NCBI GenBank assembly: GCA_012295275.1
Contig: CM022666.1
Location: 10,569,002 to 10,633,001 of the forward strand
Direction of reading: 5' to 3'
Length of the DNA stretch: 64,000 bases
From: Chrysomallon squamiferum
Lineage: Eukaryota > Mollusca > Gastropoda > Neomphalida > Peltospiridae
Shown: positions 11,201 through 21,759 of the stretch, piece after piece
Layout: each line of letters starts with the position of its first letter
Numbering within the stretch: the first letter of the stretch is position 1
Translations under genes and position numbers: made by a program
Notes under the pieces: generated by a model
Seen by the model: the letters and a program-made list of their open reading frames with translations, nothing else
What the model was told of the DNA's origin: nothing
Databases searched by the model: none

Positions 11201-13468
11201 ATTGTTTTTCTTCTTTTTTGTCGAATTGATATAATAAAGATTATTCCGGGCACGCTCTGTGACGTGCACTGAAAACTGGACAGAATACAAAACCCCTCTT
11301 CCTAACTGCAAATAAAGTTTACAAAACCAAAATTCTTCTGTTTTGTGTCATTACAGGAACTTAATAACCTCTTCTGTTGTTTGTAATATACTGATTTAGT
11401 TCTCTTGCAATCTTTTGACCCCAGCTTCCAACAATTTACAACGGAATTTTTGAAGATATTAAAAATATCCGTTTTACTGATTTTATTAATTATAATTAGT
11501 ATCTAAAACTAATTTTATTATTATAATAACTAATCCAGCTATCTATTCCTATTTTATTATTATAATAACTAATCCAGCTATCTATTCCTATTTTATTATT
11601 ATAATAACTAATCCATCTATCTATTCCTCACTACTCACTGACTCGTGCAAGTCGTAATGACAATCAGGAACGAGACTGGCACATGACACTGAGAAGTGGA
11701 GAATGAGATTACTGGATTAGTAATTGTGACGGAACCTCATTAGTACCTCTTTGCCAGATTTGTTTTTAATTGTGATTTGGTTTTCTATGTAGTGAATTAT
11801 AGAATATTCACAAAATCTCTATTTTTATATGCCCATTAAAGCAGGATGTCTGCTACATTTTATCTTAAATATTTTATTATATTACGTTTAATATTTATTT
11901 AGCTATCTTGTATAATCATGTTTATAATTTATATTTTTACAGTTCTTAACTGTTTACCTAATTAATGTCAGGAAATGGGAGTAAATACACAAAAACTAAA
12001 TAGCAGAGCGTATGCAGACGTACATGGGCTATTTAGAAGCTGTATTATATAATTAGGGGAAGTTCCGTTATTTAATAAACTAAGAAACACTGGGGTTTAA
12101 CAACTCAAAATTGGCATTAAAAGCTGCAAAGTAAATTCAGTAAGGCTATCTGCAGAGGTGCAGATTGAACACCTGAGCGATGGGTATATAAGTAACGGCA
12201 GGAGAAACCCTTTCTCTTTCCTTCCTCAAAATTCATTTTCATTGGCCTGCCAGAAAGCGTGCCAGTAGTAGACGAGCTTCACAACAGTTCGCTCTGATTA
12301 GCACGTTAAATTTTTCCAGTTCCAGTTTTGAACGAAATCTCTTTGATCGGTTCCCTTCTTGAGAGATTTTTTCTGTTGGCCGTCTGCACAAGACAAAGGA
12401 AAACGCAGACAATGGCAATTACGTTTTAATGTTTTGTATATGTAACCATATCTTGAATGTTTGAAGATAGCTTAATCTATTACTGTTGAATTTTCATAGC
12501 GTTATTCTATGTGACGTACTTACATTTATAAAACTAAGATAACGTATTTTAATAATTAAAAAGAGTGTTTAGAAAGATTAAGTAACCAACTGGTCTGAAT
12601 TAGTTTTGTATTATTTGTCAACGCTATTTGCTTTGACAATGTATCGTCGAATCGTACGATTTAACTATATCAGTATATGTTACCCTTGAGGGTTAATTTA
12701 TGATAACTCTCTGTGTATATAAAACAATTATCCATATTAAATTCTTGTTTGTGTTATTGTTCTCTAGTGGACAGAGAATAGTCATTTAGCAGTTTAAGCT
12801 GTCGCAGATAATTAACACCTTGCCACGTGATTACTATAGTCTGCTACCCTTTAGGCGGGACGAGCCAAATATTAGGTATTACCACTCATACTAGTCACCG
12901 TGACAGTAATTATGTCTCTAATAGAATTATCAATTAAAAATGCTAATTAATATTACTTGTATGTCTTTAAACGCATACTTCTATTTACAGACGATATACA
13001 TATAAAATAAAAGTCATTATATATATTTCAGTCCTGGTACTTATCATGGTAGCATTTTATTTTTCACCGTTAAAAAGCATTCCAAATTCATAAACATTTG
13101 GTCTCTACCGTCAGAAGTTTCTTTTCTTTTCTCCTTAATAAAAAAGCGACACATTAAATACTGAAGTTCATCACTAGTTTCATTATTTCTACTTACATTT
13201 TATTTTTCTTCTCTATTTGTGTTTCTCATTGGAGAGACAGTGTAATAACTGTAAGGAATTTTTGTGATCAGTATTCAAATATGTCTCCAAGCAATATTTT
13301 ATTTAAACAGTTTATAACACAATGCTTTAGATGAATTTCCAATATTATTATGTCCATGTTTGTAAAAACCAATCATGTAATCTTACAGAAACTTCACTTA
13401 CACGTGGTATTTAGTTGTACTGATACTCCACACATTACTATACACAGCGTTATAAAACACATATTCAT
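7063..13468 (-). CDS. Secreted cysteine-rich protein of unknown family, five exons
   Basis: Exons in transcript order: 13468-13402, 9993-9931, 8834-8682, 8101-7952 and 7181-7063. They total 552 nt (183 residues plus stop). Every junction splits a codon after its first base (phase 1), and every intron is GT..AG. Exon 1 is a signal peptide (MNMCFITLCIVMCGVSVQ). The mature chain has Cys 30, 56, 82, 114, 146, 152, 170, 172 and 180, possible N-glycosylation at NTT, NSS and NNT, and an aromatic segment SGWFWWRKICAC near the C-terminus. The exon 2 donor (GTGCTATTG) is weak, and nine cysteines is an odd number, so that junction may be wrong or an exon missed; the genomic frame continues TCAIENF before a stop. 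No family was recognised. The phase-1 symmetry is typical of extracellular modules. It lies wholly between the arms of the inverted duplication. Confidence 0.78.
7740..7910. repeat. ATT/ATC-rich degenerate microsatellite
   Basis: An interrupted trinucleotide-like tract in intron 4 of the secreted-protein gene. Frames on both strands here are its translations. Confidence 0.8.
8199..8287. repeat. (GA)44 microsatellite
   Basis: A pure GA run of about 89 bp. On the transcribed strand it is (CU)n, about 100-185 nt upstream of the exon 4 acceptor (exon starts at 8101), and it is complementary to the tract at 6651-6718. Confidence 0.97.
8850..9920. other. Intron 2 of the secreted-protein gene
   Basis: No further exon was recognised. 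It contains a G-run at 9217-9228 and a TTC/TTA/ATC/TAG trinucleotide mosaic at 9720-9806. Confidence 0.5.
10000..11510. other. Intron 1 of the secreted-protein gene, proximal part
   Basis: AT-rich sequence with recurring short text like 'agtaacatttagtagtaaaaatg' (10080-10640), a CAA/ACA repeat at 10738-10830, a T-run near 11123-11142 and (TTAA)n at 11163-11196. No exon was recognised. Confidence 0.5.
11511..11628. repeat. 39-bp tandem repeat, three copies
   Basis: The unit begins taactaatccagctatctat; starts are at about 11527, 11566 and 11605. The third copy has one change (ccatct) and breaks off after tattcct. Confidence 0.9.
11725..12905. mobile_element. Solo LTR (1,181 bp) with 5-bp target duplication
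   Basis: The element starts TGTGACGG and ends CCGTGACA, with TG..CA termini in imperfect inverted repeat, and is flanked on both sides by GTAAT (11720-11724 and 12906-12910). A promoter-like TATATAAG lies at 12185-12192. No gag or pol frames, primer-binding site or second LTR were found, so it is a solo LTR. The joined flanks align with 17170-17240, which lacks the element. Termini and 5-bp duplication fit Ty3/Gypsy- or Pao-type retrotransposons; the superfamily is not settled. Strand is undefined, though the TATA box suggests plus. Confidence 0.75.
12911..13395. other. Intron 1 of the secreted-protein gene, distal part
   Basis: AT-rich. Its first 60 bp are paralogous to 17191-17250. No exon was recognised. 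Confidence 0.45.
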
Positions 13469-13499
13469 TCTATTAGTATAATAGTCCAGCTATTTAAAT

Positions 13500-14290
13500 T
13501 CTATAACAGAATCTGTTGCCTATGTAATTAATAAACGGTTAAAACAAAAACGTGACTAACTTCGTGAAAAGAACACAATGCCGTGATGCTTTACGGAGAC
13601 CAAGTTATCCTATAGTTTCATGTATAAAAGTTTCCACGTCTGTTGTTAAGACTCGTAAATTGCCAAGCCCATGTTTTACGTTTAATAAATTTATTTCGAG
13701 AATAATATTAATTATATAAGCCATAGCCTATTCATTACCTGTACGATTAAAGAGATACGTGAAATTTAATATTCTAACGATTCGTGTTTGGACAATAATA
13801 GGTGTGTGATTAGGAGTGTGAATTTAAAATAACAAGTATCTTGTTGGTGTATTCGTTACAATAAAAGTTAAAATTGAGTTCACACGATGCTATTTATAAT
13901 AAGTTGATATCGATGATAAGAAAATCATTATAGCTTTACGTTAATGCGCACTTCAATTTTTCGTTAGTTTAATCCAGTGTATTAGTAATTTAAAAAAAAT
14001 TACTATTCAATGGCTTGTTTATGAGGACAACACCACAAATGAAGAAACGCAGCAAGTTTTTTAATAAGAAACTAAATACTTGTTCTTTTCAGTTTATACA
14101 AACGGTAAATTACTGTACCATGCTTAAAATAATCGTTAACGAATAAAAATTAGGTTTTAATGTTTGATCAGCAGCGCTACTCCAATCTAATAATATATAA
14201 TTGCTAACTAATGTCGTTTCATCAAAACTAAGATTTACGATTTTTTTCATTCTTTAACCCTTATATTTAATGTTTAAATATTTTCACGTT
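13500..14290. other. 5' flank of the secreted-protein gene
   Basis: AT-rich DNA between the first exon of the minus-strand secreted gene and the inner edge of the right arm. No clear TATA box was found on the minus strand at the expected distance, and no gene is seen. Confidence 0.4.
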
Positions 14291-14291
14291 T

Positions 14292-17074
14292 GATATAAAT
14301 TCAGTGTTCAAATGGAAATTTACTTCGATTATACCCAAAAATAACGCATGTCGCTACCCATTAGTATGCGGCACCTCGTTAGAAACAAAACGTCATCACA
14401 ATGGAGTGACGTCACTTTATTATCTGTACGCACAAGATAGATAGAAATGTGAAATGACTTTCAGTCTTCAAATTTAACAACACACCAGGCTATAATTATC
14501 AAAATTCAGACACACACACACGAACATACACACAACAAAGACGTTCATAAATATACATATATAATTTAAAGTTGTCTGCAGTGTCACACCTTGAAACTAT
14601 CGTTTCTTCTTTGACATATAGCCTCAGCATATTTCACTTCAATTAAATATTATTTTATTTGCTTCTGATATCGATGAAAATTATAGAAATAAACATAATA
14701 TTGTGAGTGCCGTGGTATTGAAAACTTCACGTTCTTATTACGTGTAAAAACACTGGACATAGAAAAACAGAAATAATTTTAATCTCCAGCTCATATCCAT
14801 GCTTTTCGTTTTAAGGCATCTTCATCTTTGAAAGCACAGTTATTATCTAAACAATTAAAAATGCTGAAAATACGATAAATAATGACCAGCTCATTAGGAT
14901 ACCGATGTACGACCGGTCGGAAATGCAGACAATTGAGATGAACAGTAGTTTTATTTTATTACTATAAGAATTCTTGTTTAAATACTGAAACAATTTTGTC
15001 ACAGTGTTATTATCCTGTTCTTGTTTTCTTTCGTTCAAAAGTAATTTCTTTGTTGTACAATGCATGGCAATGTCTCTATTCAATTCAAATGATTTGTCTT
15101 TGGTTTATTTGTGCACGGAGGCGTATATTCGTAAATATTTACATTTACGTTTCAGTAAACAAATGTAGTCTTTTTATTAATAAAGACATGAAGGATGCAT
15201 TTTTATTACTACGTTTTAAAACAAAATTTACGATTGAAGTCAGTTGTGTAATCAGGCAAACTGTTATGTGTTAAGTTATGGTTCGGAAGTGAACGACATT
15301 TAAAATAATGTTTTACAGCTGGTAACTAATACTACAACCGTACCGACTTTATAACTCATCGTGGGCATGATCAGTTTATTATTGATAATACGAAGAAGAA
15401 AAACAAATACATTTTTTATTTAAAATCTTTATTAAAAACATGCATTTGAACAAGAACAGTATATTACATGCCATGCTTATTGATGCACATTGAATACTTA
15501 ATACGTCCTGCAGTAAACAGAACTTTCTGTAAATGCGCGCACATTCTTCATTTAATGTGACAGTTTCACTTTCAGAAACTCTCTGTTACACACAAAATTA
15601 CATGTATTTCTCCATTCCTTATCTTTCCACTTCTCATTCACGTCACTCCTCTTTCGTCTCACGAAGGCGCGTCTAGTTAGCACGTTTTCGCTTGTTATTT
15701 TTCTTCAGGTTTCTGTGTTGACGTTCAGTTGGACTCGAGTCAGAAGAGCTCCCACGCGTTTGTCACGTGACGATGACTTCAGACGATCGTTTGGTCAGTT
15801 CTCAGAGCAGAAAATATTCATTTTCAGTGATCACTTCTAGAAATCTGAATAGAACGATAAAAGAAAACATTTAACTTTTGTTTTTAAATTTCAGTGAAAT
15901 CAATGTATTATGTTTTATCGTTATTTCAGCCAGTAACTCCAACGGATCGATTCAAAAAGGTCGTTAAAAAAAAAGAAAAATGAAAAGAAACAGCAATAAT
16001 TATCTCGGTTCGATAGATATTTGAATATCTGTAACATACACACCTCTATAATCAATTTCTGGGCTGCTTTCTTTTTACTATGTTTATAACATGACGTCAG
16101 CAAGTCCGCAATCTGACTTTTGCTCTTTAAACGACGAGCAAAATCCCAGCATGCTTTGCTCAGATCTTTCAGTTCATACTCTGAAGCAGCACACAAGAGA
16201 CCTGCAATATATTAAAAATAATTAATATTCATTAATCTGAAACAAAGCAAAGAATTAACAAATTAATATTCATTTAAATGAAATATTACAACAGTTAACT
16301 AATTAATATTTATTTATGTTAAATATTAACAAATTAATTTTCATTTGTCTGAACTATTAATTAATTAAGATTCATTGCCATTATTACTATTATTATTATT
16401 ATTATTATTATTACATAATTTTTACTTACCAACAACAACCTTTCCACAGTGCAGAAACGTGACCAAGCTGCGGAAGACGTCGGTGTCGTAATCTGGGATT
16501 GGAATGGTCAGATGACTGCTTTGATGTTTGGATTTTGACTTTTTCTTTGATAGTTCTTCAGTAGATTTGCGCTGGTGATACAGTATCAGCTGATAGAGAA
16601 CTCTGTTTTAAAATACACGAACAAACAATAAGAAACGAATCTTATAAATTAACTTATATTTAACACATTAACTAAATATTAAGCACATTACTAGTAACTT
16701 TCCTAGATGATGTATTACTTTTTTTTTCTTTTTTCTTCTAAATTAGATCATTGAAGAGAATTTTTGTTCTCTCTTTCTCTTTAGTTCTTTTTAAAGATAA
16801 AATTACTCAGAAAGTAAGGCTTAAAACTTTCACAGAAAATGAAAAAGGTAATTTTACCTGCTACGTGTGGCCATGATAGCTTTCACTCCATAAACGGGAA
16901 CTCGTTGTTTGCCCACCAGGAACATGACGTCACACAGTTCAGACATTGTGATGACGTACTTCAGACTGTCACACAGACCGTTCGTGTTGCTAAACATCAT
17001 TATCTCCCCTAATTCACTAGATGGTTGGCAGGTGGAGTTAGATTGACTGATACCCATACAGCAACCAGAATCGT
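14292..17074 (-). repeat. Right arm of the 2.8-kb inverted duplication
   Basis: The reverse complement of 2877-5668. The outer edge falls in BTB exon 2 just upstream of the segment encoding SNSTCQPSSELGE; the inner edge is at the 'gatataaattcag' position where the plus side continues into the extra BACK-like exon. It carries the same microsatellite (16387-16412, AAT type), poly(A) signal region and degenerate exon as the left arm. Confidence 0.93.
16044..17057 (-). pseudogene. 5'-truncated inverted copy of the BTB/POZ gene
   Basis: Exon 2 remnant 17057-16858, exon 3 16602-16430 and exon 4 16201-16044 keep their splice sites and reading frame. The BTB core (SELCDVMFLVGKQRV, VFRSLVTFLH, AASEYELKDLSKAC) is intact. 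Unlike the plus copy, its last exon keeps the G in the A-rich stretch and reads HSKKKAAQKLIIE up to the GTGTGT donor. It lacks exon 1, the TATA promoter and the first part of exon 2; an in-frame ATG (MGISQS) at 17057 is created by diverged sequence. Without a visible promoter it is most likely a pseudogene, but it preserves the better C-terminal coding state. Confidence 0.8.
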
Positions 17075-17330
17075 TTTAATTAGGAGATATTGACACTGAC
17101 AACATGGTTGTGTAATTATTAGTTGTAACAACTGTCAGAAACACGACTGGAACGTGCCTGTGAGAGCTGGAGAGTAGATTAGTGTATTAGTAATTATAAG
17201 TGTAATAGAAATATGGATTAAAAATGTTGATTAACATTAAGGATAAGATTTACTGAAAGTGTGTTGATTTACAGAGTACAAATGTATTAATAAAGAATAC
17301 CTATCTTTAATTTCTTAGAAATGTACGTTT
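17075..17330. repeat. Paralog of the 11.63-13.0 kb region (LTR empty site)
   Basis: From about 17125 to 17240 the sequence aligns with 11660-11724 joined directly to 12906-12965. Shared text includes gtcagaaacacgactggaac against atcaggaacgagactggcac, and attaaaaatg followed by tgattaacatta or taattaatatta. The LTR is absent here, with a single copy of its target. Confidence 0.6.
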
Positions 17331-17549
17331 AATTTATTCTGTATGGCTTTTTCTCTAATTGATTCTATTTCTACCTGTCTCGTGTTCACCAGCTTATCTC
17401 GCTGAGGATGAATGTCCCGGTGCTAACTGGTACTGTTCCAAGACGTCTTTGAGGTTTAGTGTTTTTAATATATATTTGTGTGTCTTTATTATCTGTTGCT
17501 GTATTTATTTATCTTTCTAGCTTTAAATCCGTTTCTAAAAATATATGTG

Positions 17550-17700
17550 CAGTTGAACCTCTGTTAAATGCCGACACTGATGCTCAACTGATTTGGTTAT
17601 AACGAGCTGGGAGTTTTCTGATCGCACATACGCCAAACCTCAGTACTGGTCCGAAAAATACCCCACTGATTGGCCCGTTGTTTTACAGAAAAAAACAATT
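17550..17700. mobile_element. Possible pogo/Tigger-type terminal remnant
   Basis: The sequence CAGTTGAACCTCTGTTAAAT followed by repeated 'cggttat-like' text resembles the terminal inverted repeats of pogo/Tigger DNA transposons (CAGTYGAACCTC). No matching right end or transposase was found nearby, so this is a fragment at best. Confidence 0.35.
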
Positions 17701-19190
17701 AATCCAAGTTTTACATCATTGATTGGGTTCATTCAGTAAACTTGAATGAATGAAGGTGGGGGGAGGGGATAGTTGGTCGTTGAACAAGTTGTAGCGCTTG
17801 TAGTCGACTCTTTTTCTGCAAGAACTGCACGACAGATACTTGTTTTGAGGTCATCAATATCAGGAAATCATTGCGAGATTGTACTGCAATACTGTTATTA
17901 TTTAGTTACTAAAGCAGACGCAGGGTTTGATACAAATCAAATTCTATATTATTATTATTATTATTAAATAAAATAAATAAATAAATAAATTTAAGATATA
18001 GAAGTAAATCTGGTTTGCTTCATTATATATACTGAGTAGATGATTCTAGGCATCAGTCGATAGCAAAATATCGAAGAATGTTATAAAGATGTTTGTACGT
18101 GTCGTCATCGTTTTCTTTTTATCTATCGCTATTATTTCTGTCTTCTGTCTACATGAATTTATTTGTATCTGTGTATCTGAGTGTGTTTCTTCCTCTTCCA
18201 AATCTGGATGAGATCTATATTTCTGGTATGAGAACAATTCTATGCTACTATCTGCAAAACAAACTTCCTCCAACTGATCACAGCTGGTTATTCATTATTC
18301 ATTTAATAAAATTTATCTAAACATTATGTAAAGGTTTTTCTAGTGTCGTCGCTGAAATAGAACACAGGTAGACATTTAGCATTAAACTAATTCTTTACCG
18401 TTCAGTTTATCATAAAAGTTCACTATTAATGCATTTACATGTTGAACATTTAGAAAATTGGCAACTGATTTTCTCAATAACGTCTACTCAAGTGTAGCTT
18501 CAAATGACTTTATACTGAACACCTATCCGGAATCGCTCAAAGTTATTACATTTAAAAAAGATAATTCAAGGAGTATGGTTCAGTGTATTTGAATGACAAT
18601 GGAATGGATAATTTTGGAATTACAGAAATTTAAAACAAACAATGATGTATGACTCTCTTATTTATTATTAGATACATTACAGCAATAGCGTTTTTAAAAT
18701 ACGCAAATGTTTAATGATATCTAGACACAGAATTATAATTAAGAATGACAAAGTATTAAAATAATAACAATAACAATAAGAAGACAAATATTGCATATGA
18801 AACAATTGGATCTTTAAGATACAGCAGCAGTTCTTTTCAGCGTAAGAAAATGTATTGTTCAGAAATGATGTTAGTGTATGATGTAAGTTAACTGTCAAAA
18901 AAAAAAATGCCCCTGTTCTTATTCAAAAGTACGTTTAAAAAGCTAACTGAAAACTGAAACTAACACTGTTCAGCGTAAAGAAGAATTAAGTACCTTTGGT
19001 TAAGAAATATAGCTTAACAGTTGAGGGCATGTATATTTGAAAGTTAACATGCAATTCTTTTCTAGATGATGAAAGCTTTGATAAACAGTTTCCAGGATAT
19101 AGAATTACAAAAAAATCAATATACATATATCAAAAAATTACAAAATAAAAAAAAAAAAAAAATCAATAAAAATTAATAAATTAATAAATA
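17700..19190. other. AT-rich intergenic DNA
   Basis: (TTA)n at 17947-17966 and (AAAT)n around 17967-17990. No coding exon was recognised; open frames are short and lack splice or domain support. Confidence 0.5.
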
Positions 19191-21759
19191 CTGCATCCAG
19201 ATTAAACTATTTTAAAATTTTTTTTATGTAAATGCATTTTGGGTACTGCGTAGGTATTCAGAGTCCAAAACAATCACTTTTGAACATTTGTATTCGATAC
19301 ATTTGCAATTTCAACACAAAAATAAACAGATTATGAACACTATTACTGTTACAAGTAGTATCACAATTGCAGTAAGAAGAAAAAATAATTCAGACCTGTA
19401 CTAGACATTTAAATTAACAGAAATGATACAAAACATACCAGCTGTATGTTCATATTAATAAACAAGCCTGCCAGCTGTAGGTTCATATTTCAATATTACT
19501 ATCAGGTAGAAAATGTTGTAAAGGCTACTGCCTTACTATGATCATTAACTGATTGTCCCGAATATGCAAGGTAGGAGCTTCATGTGAACACCAACAGTGA
19601 ACAACTGCTGACCACTCACCAGGAACTTGACATTTCTCTACAGTTTGAATGGCACAACTGGAATCAAGCCGACCTTGGTCTATTGTTAAGAAGTATGACA
19701 CATTGAATTCATGCCATTCATGCCTGTCTTGCAGAGGGGAATTTTCACTTCATACTAAATTTTATATAGCATTAAGACTTTCCTTTTGATTATTCGTTCT
19801 TATGGGATGTGTAGTATTTTTTTTTTTTTTTTTTTTAAAGTTTTTTTGATTTCACAAGATATCCACATGCTGAAGTTTCTGCAAAAATTGCATCCTTAGG
19901 TTTGTTTAACAGTTCAATTTTTGTTAAATGTTTCAACCAGAAGAAAGTGACAATATTGAATAAAATGCTTTCGTTTGTGTTCCTTCCAACATCCTGAAAC
20001 AAATGTCATCCAGAAGAAATTAAACCCTCCTTTAAACACTAAGGATGAGGCAGTAATTACATTGGTGCTGATGTAAATATTTTAAACAGTAAGGTAAACC
20101 ACTCCTTTCACAAGATTAATAATATAACCAAAGAGAGGTGGAGAAAAAATAATATAGAAAAATAAATGATATTATTATTATTAATAATACATACATACAT
20201 ATATATATATATAAAAATAATAATTCACTTCTGGATACTTGTACATCATTTAGTATTAGTGTTGATGTAAATATTGTAAAGTGGGATGAAATCCCTTCAT
20301 TTCAACTGCAGAAAAAATAAATATACAATTGGTTTAAATCTTTTAAACTAATTTGTTTTGATTAATGTTAGTATTCTTTTGTCACTATTATATTTGCAAT
20401 TTCAATACAAAAAAAAACCCCTCAGATTATTAACACTGGTACTGTTACAAGTAATATCAAAACTGCAGTAAAATAATAATTAAATTAAATATTAAAAATA
20501 TAATAATAATAATTTCAAATCTGTATTAGTCATTTAAATTAACACAAACGGTACAAAACATATGAGCTGCATGTTCATATTAATAAGACTAGCAGCTGTA
20601 GGTTCATATTTCAATATTACTATCACACAGAAAACTATTGTACAGCCTACTGTCTTACTATGATTTGTGATTGTCTGGAATATGCTTGGTAGAAGCTTTA
20701 TGTCAACATCAACACCTAAATCATGTTCATGTGGTATATAGCACTAAAACACTAAAACTTTGTTTGATGATGCATTCTTATGGGATGTCCTACTTTTTTT
20801 AAACAGTATTTTTATTTCACAAGATATCCACATGCCAAGAACATGAATTCATCCATAGATTTGTTTTATGTTTCAACTGTACTGTAATTCAGAAACCAGA
20901 CAGTTTGGAACTAGTACATGGATGTCTAATTACATCGGTGTTGATGTAAATATTAAAACAGTAGTGTAAAACATCTCTCATCTGATTTTTTATTATTTTT
21001 TTATTAACACGCTCAGTATTATAATGTTGGATGGAATATTAAAAATTAAAATTCCTTTGCTGATTAAGTTAAAAATTTTGGATACTGTGTAAATAAAGAT
21101 CAATTCGCATTTGAATATTTGTACATCATTCAGTATTAGGATTGATGCAAATATTTTAAATGAGATGAAATCCCTTTGTTTACGTGCAGAAAAAAAAAAA
21201 AATCTTTTACATGCAGGTGACGGTATTCCAATAAGTTAACAAAATGAAAATTTAAAGAATGTGCCTATTAAATTAAATATTAATATATTATAAATAATGT
21301 AAGTCCATTTTGGGTTCTAAAACAATCACTTCTGACTACTTGTACTTATGAGGTAAATCCAGTAGGCAACAAGATAAAAAACAATCCATTTACTTGCAGA
21401 ACTATTTTTTACATGCTATAATGAAACAACTGAAACAAATCATTTGTTTAAACTTTCAACTGTGTTTTGATCAGTATTTGTTATTAGTTATATATGTGAT
21501 GTCAACAAAAAATAAACAGGTTATAAACACTGGTACTATTACAAGTGATTACATAATTGCAGTAAAAAAACCAAAAACATACCAGCTGTATGTTTGTATT
21601 AATAAACAAGCCTATCAGCAGTAGGTTCATATTTCAACATTGCTATCACATAGAAAACAATGTTGTATGGCCTGCTGCCTTACAATGATCTCCGATTGAT
21701 TCTCTCGAATATGCTTGGTAAAATCTTTATGTCAACGCCAACAGCTGCTTACCCTTGCC

